NCBI RefSeq assembly: GCF_900109095.1
Contig: NZ_FNYZ01000007.1
Location: forward strand, 175,862-239,861
Direction of reading: 5' to 3'
DNA: 64,000 nt
DNA from: Sphingobium sp. AP50
GTDB lineage: Bacteria > Pseudomonadota > Alphaproteobacteria > Sphingomonadales > Sphingomonadaceae
The position numbers and the translations under genes were made by a program. Positions 48,545-57,980 of this stretch are shown here, piece after piece; within the stretch, counting starts at the first letter, position 1, and every line of letters begins with the position of its first letter. Below the pieces are notes generated by a model, which saw only the letters and a list, made by a program, of their open reading frames with translations, ran no database searches and was not told the origin of the DNA.

Positions 48545-49634
48545 GCGTTTCGATCCTCGTCGTTACGGACATGCCGGCGCGCAGCCGCTTGATGATCGCC
48601 TGTCCCGGCGCAAGATCGATCCTGAGCGGAATCCGCTGCGTCACCTTCGTAAAATTGCCGGTCGCATTGTCCGCTGGAAGCGCCGAAAAGGTCGCACCGC
48701 TTGCGGGGGCAAGCTTAGAGACATGCCCGACGAGCCGTTCGCCGGGAAAGCTGTCGACGAGGATGTCGACGCGTTGCCCCGGGGCGATACGCGCCAGCTG
48801 CGTCTCCTTGTAGTTGGCGACCACATAGGGCGGCGTGCTGGCAACGAAGTTTACGACGGCTGACCCCGGACTGAGCAGGCTGCCAAGCTGGACAAGCCGC
48901 TGGCCCACGATGCCATCTGTGGGAGCCACGATCCGGGTATAGGAAAGCGTGATCCGCGCACTCTCGAGTGCAGCCTGCGCCGCCAGCACATCGGCCTCGC
49001 GCTGAGCCCTCTGCCCCCGCAGCACGTCCAGCTGCCGGTTTTGAAGATCGAGCGCAGCAACGCTGCCAGCCTGAGCGGCTTCAAGCACGGTCGCGTTCGC
49101 GCCGGCGCTGTCATTCTCCTGACCGGTTACTGCGCCGGATTCCGCCAGCGCGGAGAAGCGACGCTGATCTGCCCGAGCGAGACGCAGCTTGCTCGCATTT
49201 CCAGTCACAGCCGCTCTCGCCTGGGCAATGATCGCCTGCTGCGCATCAAGCTCGTGATCGAGATTGGCCAGAACAGCCCTTGACTTGGCCAACGCAGACT
49301 CGGCATGCAGCACAGCAGCCCGCGCCTCACGATCGTCGAGTTGGACCAGGACGTCGCCAGCCTTCACCCGTTGGAAGTCGGTGAAGTTCACGGTCCGAAC
49401 GTACCCCGAGACCTTGGCATCGACCACGGCTGAATCCGCTTGAATAGTTGCATTGTCGGTCGTTTGGACCGATCGGTTCGCCTCGAACCGGTTCCAGTTG
49501 GCCGTCGCCAGGATCACTCCCACAACTACAAGGACCAATATTATCCATGGCACGAAACGGACCCATTGACGTTCGCTCTCCTCTGATTCAACGGTGGGGG
49601 GCGGATTTGTGGAGGATGCAGCGGCGTCGGTCAT
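48537..49634 (-). CDS. HlyD/EmrA-type membrane fusion protein
   Basis: 365 aa with a single N-terminal membrane anchor (FVPWIILVLVVVGVILATANW). The biotinyl-lipoyl hairpin halves are AVVDAKVSGYVRTVNFTDFQRVKAGDVLVQLDD and YTRIVAPTDGIVGQRLVQLGSLLSPG. A long coiled-coil (about residues 95-210) lies between them. It links the MFS pump to the outer-membrane factor at 49652. Confidence 0.92.
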   Translation of the reverse strand: MTDAAASSTNPPPTVESEESERQWVRFVPWIILVLVVVGVILATANWNRFEANRSVQTTDNATIQADSAVVDAKVSGYVRTVNFTDFQRVKAGDVLVQLDDREARAAVLHAESALAKSRAVLANLDHELDAQQAIIAQARAAVTGNASKLRLARADQRRFSALAESGAVTGQENDSAGANATVLEAAQAGSVAALDLQNRQLDVLRGQRAQREADVLAAQAALESARITLSYTRIVAPTDGIVGQRLVQLGSLLSPGSAVVNFVASTPPYVVANYKETQLARIAPGQRVDILVDSFPGERLVGHVSKLAPASGATFSALPADNATGNFTKVTQRIPLRIDLAPGQAIIKRLRAGMSVTTRIETRG

Positions 49635-49651
49635 AATAGGCTCCAGACGGA

Positions 49652-51055
49652 TCAGGCGCCTCCGCCGAGCGCGCGCACAAGCGCGACGTCGAGCGTGAAC
49701 CGGCGGGTCTCGAGTTGAGACACCGCACGTTTCGAGGCGATAAGCGTGTTTTCGGCGGACAACACAGCGATGTAGTTGAGCAGCCCGCCACGGTAGCGTT
49801 CGGTCGCAGCGCGATATGCCACCTGCGCTGCGTCGCGCGCCTTCTGTGCGTGATCAAGCTGCTCAGCCAGCGCTCGCTCGCTCGTCGCGACCTGTGCCAC
49901 ATCCTGCAAGGCGCGCAGAAGCGTATCGTTGTAGCTCCCTACGGCCTCGTCATAGTCGGCACGCGCGCCGCGCAGGTTGGCCGACAGCGCACCACCTCGG
50001 AAGATCGGCAGGCTGATGGCCGGACCGATATTTCCCGCGATGGAACCCGCATCGAAGAACCTGCCAAGTCCGAGCACCTGGGGACCGATGAATGCGGAGA
50101 GGTTGACGCTCGGATAGAAGCCAGCCTTTGCGACGCCCACCTGCGAGGCACGGACCTCCACCCGGAAACGTGCCGCCCGAACATCGGGTCGGCGGCCGAT
50201 CAGATCTGCGGGTAGATTTGACGGGAGGCCGAATGTCGGCACTTGCGGGTCGGTCGGTCGGGAAATGGCCAATGCACGGTCCGGACCGTCGCCGACCAGC
50301 GCTGCGATCCGCAGCCGAGTGAGATCCGCCGCCTCTACGGTGGCACGCGACATCTGGCGGGCCGTCTCGAGCGCGCTTTCGGCCTGCCCTTCAGACGCGA
50401 GCGTCTCCAGTCCCTGCACCCGCCTGCGACGGACCAGATCAGCGGTTCTTTCACGCACTTCGACCGTGTCTTCCGCGAGATCTGCCTCGCGCATCTGACC
50501 AAGCAGGTCGGCATAGGCGGCGGCGACGGAAGTCGTGAGCAACAGCCGTGCTTGGGCGACCTCTGCCCGTGCGGCCTCGGCCGACGAGAGCGCTGCACCG
50601 ATGGCTGCCCGGTTGCGCCCGAAGAAGTCGAGGTTCCAATCCAGGCTGGCGCGAACGGACGCAGCGTCGTTCACACCCTTTGGTACGCCTGCGTAGGGCG
50701 CGCCATTCCAGTAGCTTGCCTTCGCCTCGGCGAAACTGCCGTTGACGCTGAGTTGCGGAAGATCGCTTGCCCGACTCTGGTCGACAAGCGCTTCGGCGCG
50801 ACGCACCCGCGCGGTGGCGATCTCAAGGGTCGGCGATGACGTCAGTGCCGCGTCAATGAGGGCTTCGAGTTGCGGATCGCTATAGCGACGCCACCACTCG
50901 TCCTGCGGCCAGTCGATCGCAGGCGCCTCCAAAGATCGCGCACTTCGCGGCGCGTCGGCCGCGAGCATCTGGGGACCATCAACGATATGCGGCATGGAGG
51001 CGCACCCAGCGAGGGCGAAGCCATTCAGGAGGATGAGTGAGGAGGTGCGCATCAT
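49652..51055 (-). CDS. NodT-family outer-membrane efflux lipoprotein
   Basis: 467 aa from the ATG at 51055 (or the adjacent ATG at 51052). A lipoprotein signal with lipobox LAGC (SSLILLNGFALAGCASM) supports this start; an extended form from 51148 would overlap the aldehyde dehydrogenase. Two outer-membrane-factor repeats are visible (LEALIDAALTSSPTLEIATARVRRAEA and DLIGRRPDVRAARFRVEVRASQVGVAKAGFYPSVNLSA). It is the outer-membrane duct of the tripartite pump; 17 bases separate it from the fusion protein gene. Confidence 0.92.
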   Translation of the reverse strand: MMRTSSLILLNGFALAGCASMPHIVDGPQMLAADAPRSARSLEAPAIDWPQDEWWRRYSDPQLEALIDAALTSSPTLEIATARVRRAEALVDQSRASDLPQLSVNGSFAEAKASYWNGAPYAGVPKGVNDAASVRASLDWNLDFFGRNRAAIGAALSSAEAARAEVAQARLLLTTSVAAAYADLLGQMREADLAEDTVEVRERTADLVRRRRVQGLETLASEGQAESALETARQMSRATVEAADLTRLRIAALVGDGPDRALAISRPTDPQVPTFGLPSNLPADLIGRRPDVRAARFRVEVRASQVGVAKAGFYPSVNLSAFIGPQVLGLGRFFDAGSIAGNIGPAISLPIFRGGALSANLRGARADYDEAVGSYNDTLLRALQDVAQVATSERALAEQLDHAQKARDAAQVAYRAATERYRGGLLNYIAVLSAENTLIASKRAVSQLETRRFTLDVALVRALGGGA

Positions 51056-51105
51056 CTTTTTGCTCTGGAAGAGGCGCAGCCCGGTGCCAGGCTGCGCCTG
51101 TCCCA

Positions 51106-52557
51106 TCAGAACGGGTAAGCCTGGCCGGATGGTTCGATGGTGACCCACTTGAGTTCGGTGAACTCGTCGATGACGGCCCGCCCGTCAAAGCGACCGTAGC
51201 CGCTCTGCTTCATGCCCCCATAAGGCGCCTGCGCCTCGTTCTGCACCGTCGCACCATTGATGTGAACACAGCCAGCTTCGATCTGCTCGGCAACCACCAG
51301 CGCGCGGCTGACATCTCGACCAAACACCGCTGAAGACAGGCCGTAGGCCGTGTCGTTCGCGATCCGGACGGCTTCGTCGACACCCGACACGCGTACCACG
51401 GTGGTGATCGGACCGAAGGTCTCCTCATCATATATCGCCATGCCAGGCTTTACATGATCGACGATCGTCGCGGGCATCACCGCGCCTTCGGCCTTTCCGC
51501 CAGTCGCTATCACCGCCCCCTTCTCGAGGGCATCCTCGATCAGACCGTTGATGCGCGCGCCCGAACGTGCATCAACCACTGGTCCAACCACGATCGAAGG
51601 ATTCGCGACGGGATCACCTGCCGCGAGCGTCGCCACCTTCGCTACGAACTTCTCGACGAATGCGTCAGCGACCGACTCGTCCACGACGAACCGCTCCGTC
51701 GACATGCATATCTGCCCCTGGTAGAGAAATGCGCCAAACGCCGCTGCGTTTACCGCACCATCCAGATCGGCATCATCCAGCACCACGAAGGGCGCCTTTC
51801 CGCCCAGCTCCAGCAGACAGCGCTTCAGCTGCGTGGCGCACTTCTCCGCGATGATCCGACCAACGCGGGTCGATCCCGTGAAGTTAACGCGCCGCACCGC
51901 CGGATGGGCGATCAGCGCGTCGATGACCTCGGGGGCGTCATCGGGCGCATTCACGACAAAGTTGAGCACTCCTGCCGGCAGACCAGCCTCATAGAAAGCT
52001 TCAGCGATCAGGGCGTGGGTCCGCGGACTGGTCTCGGACCCGCGGAATATGACGGTGTTGCCGAAGGCGATTGGATAGGCAATCGCACGGGCGGCCAGCA
52101 GGATCGGTCCGTTCCATGGCACGATGCTGAGCACCACGCCAACGGGCTGGCGCAATGTCATCGAAAGCGTTCCGGGTTTGTCCGTCGGAATCGTCTCGCC
52201 CTGAACTTGCGTCACCAGCCCCGCCGCCTCGCGAAGAAGCGCTGCTGAACCCATCACGTTGAACGCGGACCAAAGCGCTGACGCACCTATCTCGGCCGCC
52301 ATTGCGGCGATGAAATCGTCCTTTTTGGCTTCGAGACGATCCGCGGCAGCGAGAAGCAGCCCGCGTCGTTCGCTAGGGCCGGTTTTTGACCAGCTCTTGA
52401 ACGCTTTGTTGGCAGACTCGGCAGCCCGAACCGAGTCGTTCTTGTCGCCTGCTACAGCGCGGGTGACCACCTCGCCCGAGATGGGATTGCGGCGCTCGAA
52501 CCAGCGGCCAGAACCAGCCTCCACCTCAGCGTTATCGATCACCAGACGTACGTCCAT
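51106..52557 (-). CDS. NAD-dependent aromatic aldehyde dehydrogenase, paralogue of the 1.7-kb gene
   Basis: 483 aa from the ATG at 52557, with GGAG seven bases upstream. Length and start region (MDVRLVIDN, ERRNPISGEVV) match the enzyme at 1712-3163 exactly, and PWNG, LELGGKAP and GQICMSTERF are all conserved. A reading from 52659 would add 34 residues with no ribosome site. It is transcribed away from an aryl-alcohol dehydrogenase, as in the first copy, but here it leads an operon with a tripartite efflux pump and an IclR gene. Confidence 0.9.
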   Translation of the reverse strand: MDVRLVIDNAEVEAGSGRWFERRNPISGEVVTRAVAGDKNDSVRAAESANKAFKSWSKTGPSERRGLLLAAADRLEAKKDDFIAAMAAEIGASALWSAFNVMGSAALLREAAGLVTQVQGETIPTDKPGTLSMTLRQPVGVVLSIVPWNGPILLAARAIAYPIAFGNTVIFRGSETSPRTHALIAEAFYEAGLPAGVLNFVVNAPDDAPEVIDALIAHPAVRRVNFTGSTRVGRIIAEKCATQLKRCLLELGGKAPFVVLDDADLDGAVNAAAFGAFLYQGQICMSTERFVVDESVADAFVEKFVAKVATLAAGDPVANPSIVVGPVVDARSGARINGLIEDALEKGAVIATGGKAEGAVMPATIVDHVKPGMAIYDEETFGPITTVVRVSGVDEAVRIANDTAYGLSSAVFGRDVSRALVVAEQIEAGCVHINGATVQNEAQAPYGGMKQSGYGRFDGRAVIDEFTELKWVTIEPSGQAYPF

Positions 52558-52768
52558 CTTCATTCTCCACAACATGAGCGGCGGCACCGCCGACCTAATG
52601 ACTGGCGCGTCGGCTTCGGGAGTCGGCAGCGTCATTCGATGCCCAACCAGATAGGACATAATTACGCTTTGTCAAATTGATTACGCATTGAATAATTTCG
52701 ATCAAGCGCTTAGGTGGCGGTTGTGAGGACGCCGCGGCGTGCGGTCGTCGATATCCAGGAGACATGAC
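52558..52768. promoter_or_regulatory. Divergent promoter region of second dehydrogenase pair
   Basis: 211-base spacer with the direct repeat ATTACGCTTT (52661-52670) / ATTACGCATT (52680-52689), 19 bases apart, in an AT-rich stretch. Its length is nearly that of the first module's spacer (216 bases). It is a candidate site for the IclR protein encoded at 46185. Confidence 0.45.
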
Positions 52769-53902
52769 ATGGCGGAGTTGGACCACGCCCATCCGGTGAA
52801 CGCAGCGGTGGTGCGCGAGAAGGGCGGTCAGTTCTTGCTCGAGAAGGTCAGGCTCGAAGCGCCGCGACCGACCGAGGTGCTCGTACGTGTCGTTGCTAGC
52901 GGCGTCTGTCACACCGACATGGTGGTGCGGAACCAGGACTTCACCGCTCCGCTTCCCATAATCCTGGGTCATGAAGGCTCCGGGGTCGTCGAGGCGGTCG
53001 GTTCTGATGTCACCACAATCTCGCCGGGTGACCATGTCGTTATGACCTATATGTCGTGCGGCCTCTGCGACACTTGTGAGTCGGGCCATCCGGCGCATTG
53101 CGAGCATATGGGACCGCTCAACTTCGGCGGTGGACGACTCGATGGAACAAGCTCCGCCACAGATGAACACGACCATCCCGTTCACGATCACTTTTTCGGG
53201 CAATCCGCCTTTGCACAATACGCCCTCGCCAACGAACGCAACGTCGTACGCGTGCCGAAGGACGTGCCGCTGGAACTCCTTGGTCCACTAGGCTGCGGCA
53301 TTCAGACCGGCGCCGGCTCAGTACTCAACGCCCTCAAGGTACGTGCCGGGTCGAGCTTCGTCGCTTTCGGCACAGGCGCTGTGGGACTTGCGGCGATCAT
53401 GGCTGCCAAGGTTGCCGGTGCAACGACGGTCATCGCGGTTGACGTGAACCCGGCTCGTCTCGAACTCGCCAGCGAGCTTGGGGCCACACACATGGTCAAC
53501 AGTCGCGAGGTTGACGCCACCCAGACGGTGCGCGAAATCACAGGCGGGGGTGCCGACTTTGCGCTGGAGGCGAGCGGTCGACCAGAAGTCCTGCGCCAGG
53601 CGATCGACTCCCTTGGTATCTTCGGTACCTGCGGCATCGTCGGCGCCACAAAGGAAGGCACGGAGGTGGCCTTCAACGTCAACGAGGTTATGATCCCAGG
53701 CCGCCGCATCATGGGCATTGTCCAGGGAGACGTGGTTGCCAAGACATTCATTCCGGTCATAATCGACCTATTCAAGCAGGGGCGCTTCCCGTTCGACCGT
53801 CTGGTGCGATTCTACGATTTCGCGGACATCAACCAAGCGATCGAGGATTCCGAGCGCGGCGTTACCATCAAGCCGATCCTGCGGATCCAGCCAGTCGCCT
53901 GA
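52769..53902 (+). CDS. Zinc-dependent aryl-alcohol dehydrogenase, paralogue of the 0.4-kb gene
   Basis: 377 aa from the ATG at 52769 (AGGAG seven bases upstream). All zinc ligands and the Rossmann loop (GTGAVG) align with the enzyme at 362-1495, and long segments such as GVCHTDMVVR, HDHFFGQS, NALKVR, MGIVQGDV and YDFADINQAI are shared. The structural zinc loop is CGLCDTCESGHPAHC. It is divergent from its aldehyde dehydrogenase partner and precedes an FMN reductase and a GH1 glucosidase on the same strand. It probably acts on a benzylic or phenylpropanoid alcohol set free by that glucosidase; this is an inference. Confidence 0.9.
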   Translation: MAELDHAHPVNAAVVREKGGQFLLEKVRLEAPRPTEVLVRVVASGVCHTDMVVRNQDFTAPLPIILGHEGSGVVEAVGSDVTTISPGDHVVMTYMSCGLCDTCESGHPAHCEHMGPLNFGGGRLDGTSSATDEHDHPVHDHFFGQSAFAQYALANERNVVRVPKDVPLELLGPLGCGIQTGAGSVLNALKVRAGSSFVAFGTGAVGLAAIMAAKVAGATTVIAVDVNPARLELASELGATHMVNSREVDATQTVREITGGGADFALEASGRPEVLRQAIDSLGIFGTCGIVGATKEGTEVAFNVNEVMIPGRRIMGIVQGDVVAKTFIPVIIDLFKQGRFPFDRLVRFYDFADINQAIEDSERGVTIKPILRIQPVA

Positions 53903-54002
53903 CAGGCGGTATACGCATCGGTTAACCTTGGCCGTTGCGCCGGCTCGACGAGAGATCGCGCTCGATACCGCCCGTGAGGGCATTTTTGACACGGAGACTG
54001 AT

Positions 54003-54569
54003 ATGGCAGAACTACTTAACATCGGCATTTTGGTCGGCAGCTTGCAACGTGACGGCCTCAGCAGAAGGCTTGCAAACGCCGTGATTGCACTTGGCGATGA
54101 TCGCGTGAAGATGCAGATCGTCGAAATCGGCGACCTGCCGTTGTACAATCCCGAACTCGAAGATGCAGGTGTGGCGGCGTGGCAGAGATTCCGCAGCGAA
54201 ATCGCACCTTTAGACGGCATCCTGTTCGTGACACCGGAGTACAACCGCTCGGTCCCTGCCCCGCTCAAGAACGCCATTGATGTTGGATCCCGCCCCTATG
54301 GGCAAAGCGCATGGGCGGGCAAGCCAGCGGGCATCCTCTCGCAGTCGCCAGGCGCGCTCGGGGCGTTTGGTGCGAACCACCATCTGCGTCAGAGCCTCGT
54401 GTTCCTCGACATGCCAGCGATGCAGCAGCCGGAGGCCTATCTCGGCCATTCGGCCGACCTCTTCGCGGCAGACGGAAGCCTGGTCGACGGTTCCGGAAAG
54501 GACTTCATATCTTCGTTCATCAGCGCCTTCGCCAGCTGGGTGAAGCGTCACACCGCCGGGACAGCCTAA
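54003..54569 (+). CDS. NADPH-dependent FMN reductase (flavodoxin-like)
   Basis: 188 aa from the ATG at 54003, preceded by GGAG at eight bases. FMN-phosphate loop GSLQRDGLSRRLANAV, and FVTPEYNRSVPAPLKNAIDVGSRPYG is the family signature of FMN/quinone/chromate reductases. The stop lies three bases before the GH1 start. The role is probably quinone or azo-type reduction, or supply of reduced flavin, near aromatic metabolism. Confidence 0.9.
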   Translation: MAELLNIGILVGSLQRDGLSRRLANAVIALGDDRVKMQIVEIGDLPLYNPELEDAGVAAWQRFRSEIAPLDGILFVTPEYNRSVPAPLKNAIDVGSRPYGQSAWAGKPAGILSQSPGALGAFGANHHLRQSLVFLDMPAMQQPEAYLGHSADLFAADGSLVDGSGKDFISSFISAFASWVKRHTAGTA

Positions 54570-54572
54570 GCC

Positions 54573-56042
54573 ATGAGGCGACCCCTCCTGCTCGCGGCGA
54601 TGACCGCATCCCTGTCCAGTGGCGTCTCGGCAAAGCCCGCGCCGGAGGCCATCCGCTGGGGCGCCGCGTCGGCGGCCTACCAGGTGGAGGGAGCGGTCGC
54701 TGCTGATGGCAAGGGGCGATCGGTCTGGGACCATTATCTCGACGATCTGGACCTCGCCGGCCCCGGCATGTCGGGCGCCGTTGCCATCAATTTCTACGAC
54801 CGGACGCAGTATCTGAAGGATATCGCGCTCATGAAGCAGATAGGCCTGACGAGCTATCGGTTCTCGATTTCCTGGCCTCGCATCATCCCCGATGGGGTTG
54901 GCCCTGCGAACCCGGCAGCGATAGCACACTACCGGCAATTCATCGCTGATCTGAAGGCCGCCGGCATCCAGCCAATGCTGACGCTATACCACTGGGACAT
55001 GCCGCTATCATTGGCACGGGCCGGCGGATGGGAAAATCGCGCTTCTATCGAGTGGTTCCGTCACTATGCGGACGTGATCTTCGACAACTTTCACGACCAG
55101 GTCGATCTATATGTTCTGGTCAACGAGCCGCTGGTGGAGCGGGCGATGAAGCTGCTAGCCGAGCAGCGGATGGCCGGCGGCAAAGCCACGTTCGCGATCG
55201 TGCCGCCGGCAAGCGAGCTGCCGGGCGCTTTGCGGACCTTCAATCACCTCCTGCTCGCATCTGCGGCTGCCAAGAAGAGTTTCGATGCGAAGGGATATCC
55301 AGGCCGGCTGGGTGTCGCCCTCCCCCTCTTCCCCACGCTAACTGCCCAGGGAGCATCCCCCGCGGACCGGAAAGCTGCGCAACTTGCAGACGGTGTAATG
55401 AACCGCTGGTTCCTGGATGCCATGTACAAGGGTAGCTATCCAGCCGACGTACTCGACGCCGTTGCATCCTTGGGAGGCGACATCGACGTGCAGCCCGGCG
55501 ACGCCGCCGCCATCCATGCTGCGGATTTCGACTATCTCGGCATCAACTTCTATTCGCCTCTCTTCATTCGTCGCCCTGCGGGTGCGGCAGCGGAAGGATA
55601 TGCTGCGGAGATGTTCATTCCCGAGGGAGTCTATGCGGCCTATAACGGCGCGGTGCGCCCGGACCAGTTTACCGCCCTTTTGGACCGCATTCGCGTCGAA
55701 TATGGAAATCCACCGATTTTCATCACCGAGAACGGCGCAGGTTTCCCGGGTGACGACGAAATGATCGATGGCGCGGTGAACGACCGGAAACGCTGCAGAT
55801 ATCTTGTCGACCATATCGCCGCCATGAAGAGCGCCATGGCGAAGGGTGCTGACGTTCGCGGTTATCATGTCTGGTCCAGCCACGACAATCTCGAATGGCT
55901 GTTTGGATATGGTAGTCGCTTCGGCATGATCCATGTCGACTTCAATACGCAGAAGCGTACGCCGAAACTAAGCGCTGGGATATATTCACAGATCATCAGA
56001 GGCAAATCCGTCTCGGCTGCCTCCTGCGACAGGCCCTCCTGA
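54573..56042 (+). CDS. Exported GH1 beta-glucosidase
   Basis: 489 aa. A signal peptide (MRRPLLLAAMTASLSSGVSA) precedes the GH1 barrel, which opens with IRWGAASAAYQVEGA. The acid/base Glu185 is in LVNEPLVE and the nucleophile Glu386 is in FITENGAG. HVWSSHDNLEWLFGYGSRFGMIHVDF is the aglycone-side C-terminal signature, where Ser replaces the more common Leu/Met before the DN pair. Secretion to the periplasm distinguishes it from the cytoplasmic GH3 enzyme at 22307. It probably hydrolyses an aryl- or alkyl-beta-glucoside, feeding the alcohol dehydrogenase upstream. Confidence 0.9.
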   Translation: MRRPLLLAAMTASLSSGVSAKPAPEAIRWGAASAAYQVEGAVAADGKGRSVWDHYLDDLDLAGPGMSGAVAINFYDRTQYLKDIALMKQIGLTSYRFSISWPRIIPDGVGPANPAAIAHYRQFIADLKAAGIQPMLTLYHWDMPLSLARAGGWENRASIEWFRHYADVIFDNFHDQVDLYVLVNEPLVERAMKLLAEQRMAGGKATFAIVPPASELPGALRTFNHLLLASAAAKKSFDAKGYPGRLGVALPLFPTLTAQGASPADRKAAQLADGVMNRWFLDAMYKGSYPADVLDAVASLGGDIDVQPGDAAAIHAADFDYLGINFYSPLFIRRPAGAAAEGYAAEMFIPEGVYAAYNGAVRPDQFTALLDRIRVEYGNPPIFITENGAGFPGDDEMIDGAVNDRKRCRYLVDHIAAMKSAMAKGADVRGYHVWSSHDNLEWLFGYGSRFGMIHVDFNTQKRTPKLSAGIYSQIIRGKSVSAASCDRPS

Positions 56043-56104
56043 ACGCGCGCTGCACTCTTGCCCAGTTTCTAGCCTTGAAGCTCGCGCCAGTTTGCCGGTC
56101 TCGC

Positions 56105-56442
56105 CCATGGGCCTACCCGATCGAGTTCGCGGACGATGCGTTCCTCTCCCGCATCTACCCCAAGCGATCCGACAAGATCATCGTCCATGGGAAGCGGTCG
56201 CAGCGCGTATCAAGCCAGTGATGACGCGAAAAACCGACGCCTAATCGGTAGCCCTGCTCCACGAGCAGAATTGCGTTGCCGACATAGAATCCGGACGATT
56301 GTCGCGGGTGCTGCCGAATTTGCATATGCTAGATGGCCTCCGGCATATGATCTTCGCCATGCGTCAGGGTATGCCTGCCGCACAGCGTGCCTTCATCGAT
56401 CATTATGCTAGCCAGAGCTTCTTCCCAGAAGCCGTCGGTTGA
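56105..56442 (+). pseudogene. Decayed LysR-family regulator, C-terminal half
   Basis: Three forward frames together recall a LysR effector domain. Frame one has KRSDKIIVHGKRSQRVSS (the beta-strand before the second lobe). Frame two has SDDAKNRRLIG. Frame three has VALLHEQNCVADIESGRLSR then VLPNLH and PAAQRAFIDHYASQ, ending in a stop at 56442. The pattern HGxxxVxSxDxxxxxxLxGxGIALL-xxxVADxxSGRLxRVLP is diagnostic for LysR, but it is broken by at least two frameshifts and an in-frame stop. No N-terminal HTH is visible. The rest of the 532-base interval 56043-56574 holds no gene. Confidence 0.6.
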
Positions 56443-56574
56443 TCACCAAAGAGCGCCGCTCCAGGGGACCAGAAATTTCTATATGCATAAACGGATATCG
56501 AATAACCATAAATAGTGGATTTCTCAGCGATTTCGGATGCGCCATAAGCATGGACAGTAAATCGCGAGGTAGTC

Positions 56575-57366
56575 ATGCTTCCTTCTCTTTTCGTATCCCA
56601 TGGGGCACCAACATTCCCCCTCACCGATGCCCCGGCGCGCACCTTCCTCGAAGGCTATGCCGCGCGACTTCCTGAACAGCCCAGAGCGATTCTGGTTGTA
56701 TCTGCTCATTGGGAAGCAGCGAAGCCGACGATCAACGCGCCGGCGATCAATTCTACGATACACGACTTCCACGGGTTTCCAGCCCAGCTATATAGCATCC
56801 GCTACCCTGCTGCCGGTTCGGTCTGGCTTGCAGACCGGGTCACTGAACTTCTCGCGACCGATGGAAGCTTTGTTGAGCGGGATGCGCAGCGTGGGCTCGA
56901 TCACGGCGCCTGGGTGCCGCTCAGCCTCATGTTCCCCGATGCGGACATCCCTGTGGCCCAGCTTTCGGTCGAGACATCAAAAGGTGCGGCTTATCACTAC
57001 CGACTTGGCCAGAGTCTTGCTCCATTACGCGAGGAAGGCGTGCTAATCATCGGATCCGGCAGCTTCACGCACGACCTGTCAAGCTTCCGCGAATATTACC
57101 ATGCTCTCCATGCGACTGCCCCCCAATGGGTCGATGACTTCGCCGACTGGATGACGATCGCCCTGGAGCAGGAGAGGGTCGAAGATGTCCTCGATTATCG
57201 CGAGCGCGCTCCCTTCGCCCGTCGCAACCACCCTACCGAAGAGCATCTGCTCCCTCTGTTCGTCGCGATGGGCGCGGCGAACGGTCAATTTCCAGAACAT
57301 CTCCATGCCAGCACCACTCATGGCGTGTTGCGCATGGATGCCTTCGCCTTTGGAGAAACCGCATGA
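56575..57366 (+). CDS. LigB-family extradiol ring-cleavage dioxygenase (DODA/YgiD type)
   Basis: 263 aa with GAGG five bases before the ATG. Metal-ligand and active-site histidines are in FVSHGAP, SAHWEA, LDHGAWVPL and GSGSFTHDL; HGVLRMDAFAFG closes the domain. The family includes 4,5-DOPA dioxygenase and zinc-binding YgiD. Its natural substrate here is unknown, but a catechol is expected. It overlaps the next gene by four bases (ATGA), so the two are coupled. Confidence 0.88.
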   Translation: MLPSLFVSHGAPTFPLTDAPARTFLEGYAARLPEQPRAILVVSAHWEAAKPTINAPAINSTIHDFHGFPAQLYSIRYPAAGSVWLADRVTELLATDGSFVERDAQRGLDHGAWVPLSLMFPDADIPVAQLSVETSKGAAYHYRLGQSLAPLREEGVLIIGSGSFTHDLSSFREYYHALHATAPQWVDDFADWMTIALEQERVEDVLDYRERAPFARRNHPTEEHLLPLFVAMGAANGQFPEHLHASTTHGVLRMDAFAFGETA

Positions 57367-57959
57367 CCAAGAAGCTCATCGTCGCTCTGCACGGTGTCGG
57401 ATCCAACGCCCGTGACATGATGTCCGCCCTACAGCCGCTGACCTCGCAAGCGGATGTCGTCGCGCTCGACGGCCCCGAACCGTTCCATGCCAATGCCCTG
57501 GGCCGACAGTGGTTCTCCGTGGCTGGGATCACAGAAGCGAACCGTCCCGGTCGTGTAAAGGCCGCAGTCCCGCAACTACTCGAGATGCTGGATCGGGTCG
57601 CACAGGACCGTGGCGTGCGTCGCGACGACTTTGTGCTCATAGGCTTCAGCCAAGGCGCCATCATGACGCTCGCCGCAATCGCTGGCGGACACTTCCATGG
57701 CCATGCAGTCGCCATCGCGGGGCGGCTCGCCGCCGAGGTCGCCTCACAAGGCCAGCCCGCTAATTTGCTGCTGGTCCACGACCGGGACGATCCTGTCATG
57801 CCGCCGACCCTTTCGGTCGAGGCCGGTGCCGCGCTCAGTCGCGCGGGACATCAGGTCCATGGCGCCAGGACCGCGGGCGTCGGGCACGGCATCGGCGAAA
57901 CGACCACTAGCATCATCAATCGCTGGCTCGCAGGAGCCAAACTCGAAAACGCAGTCTGA
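57363..57959 (+). CDS. Phospholipase/carboxylesterase-family alpha/beta-hydrolase
   Basis: 198 aa. ALHGVGSNARDM forms the oxyanion strand, the nucleophile elbow is GFSQGAI, the acid is in VHDRDDPVMP and the His in GVGHGIG. It is cytoplasmic (no signal). Translationally coupled to the dioxygenase, it may hydrolyse a ring-cleavage product or an ester precursor, though this fold is promiscuous. Confidence 0.85.
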   Translation: MTKKLIVALHGVGSNARDMMSALQPLTSQADVVALDGPEPFHANALGRQWFSVAGITEANRPGRVKAAVPQLLEMLDRVAQDRGVRRDDFVLIGFSQGAIMTLAAIAGGHFHGHAVAIAGRLAAEVASQGQPANLLLVHDRDDPVMPPTLSVEAGAALSRAGHQVHGARTAGVGHGIGETTTSIINRWLAGAKLENAV

Positions 57960-57980
57960 AATTCACGAAAGGACACCACA

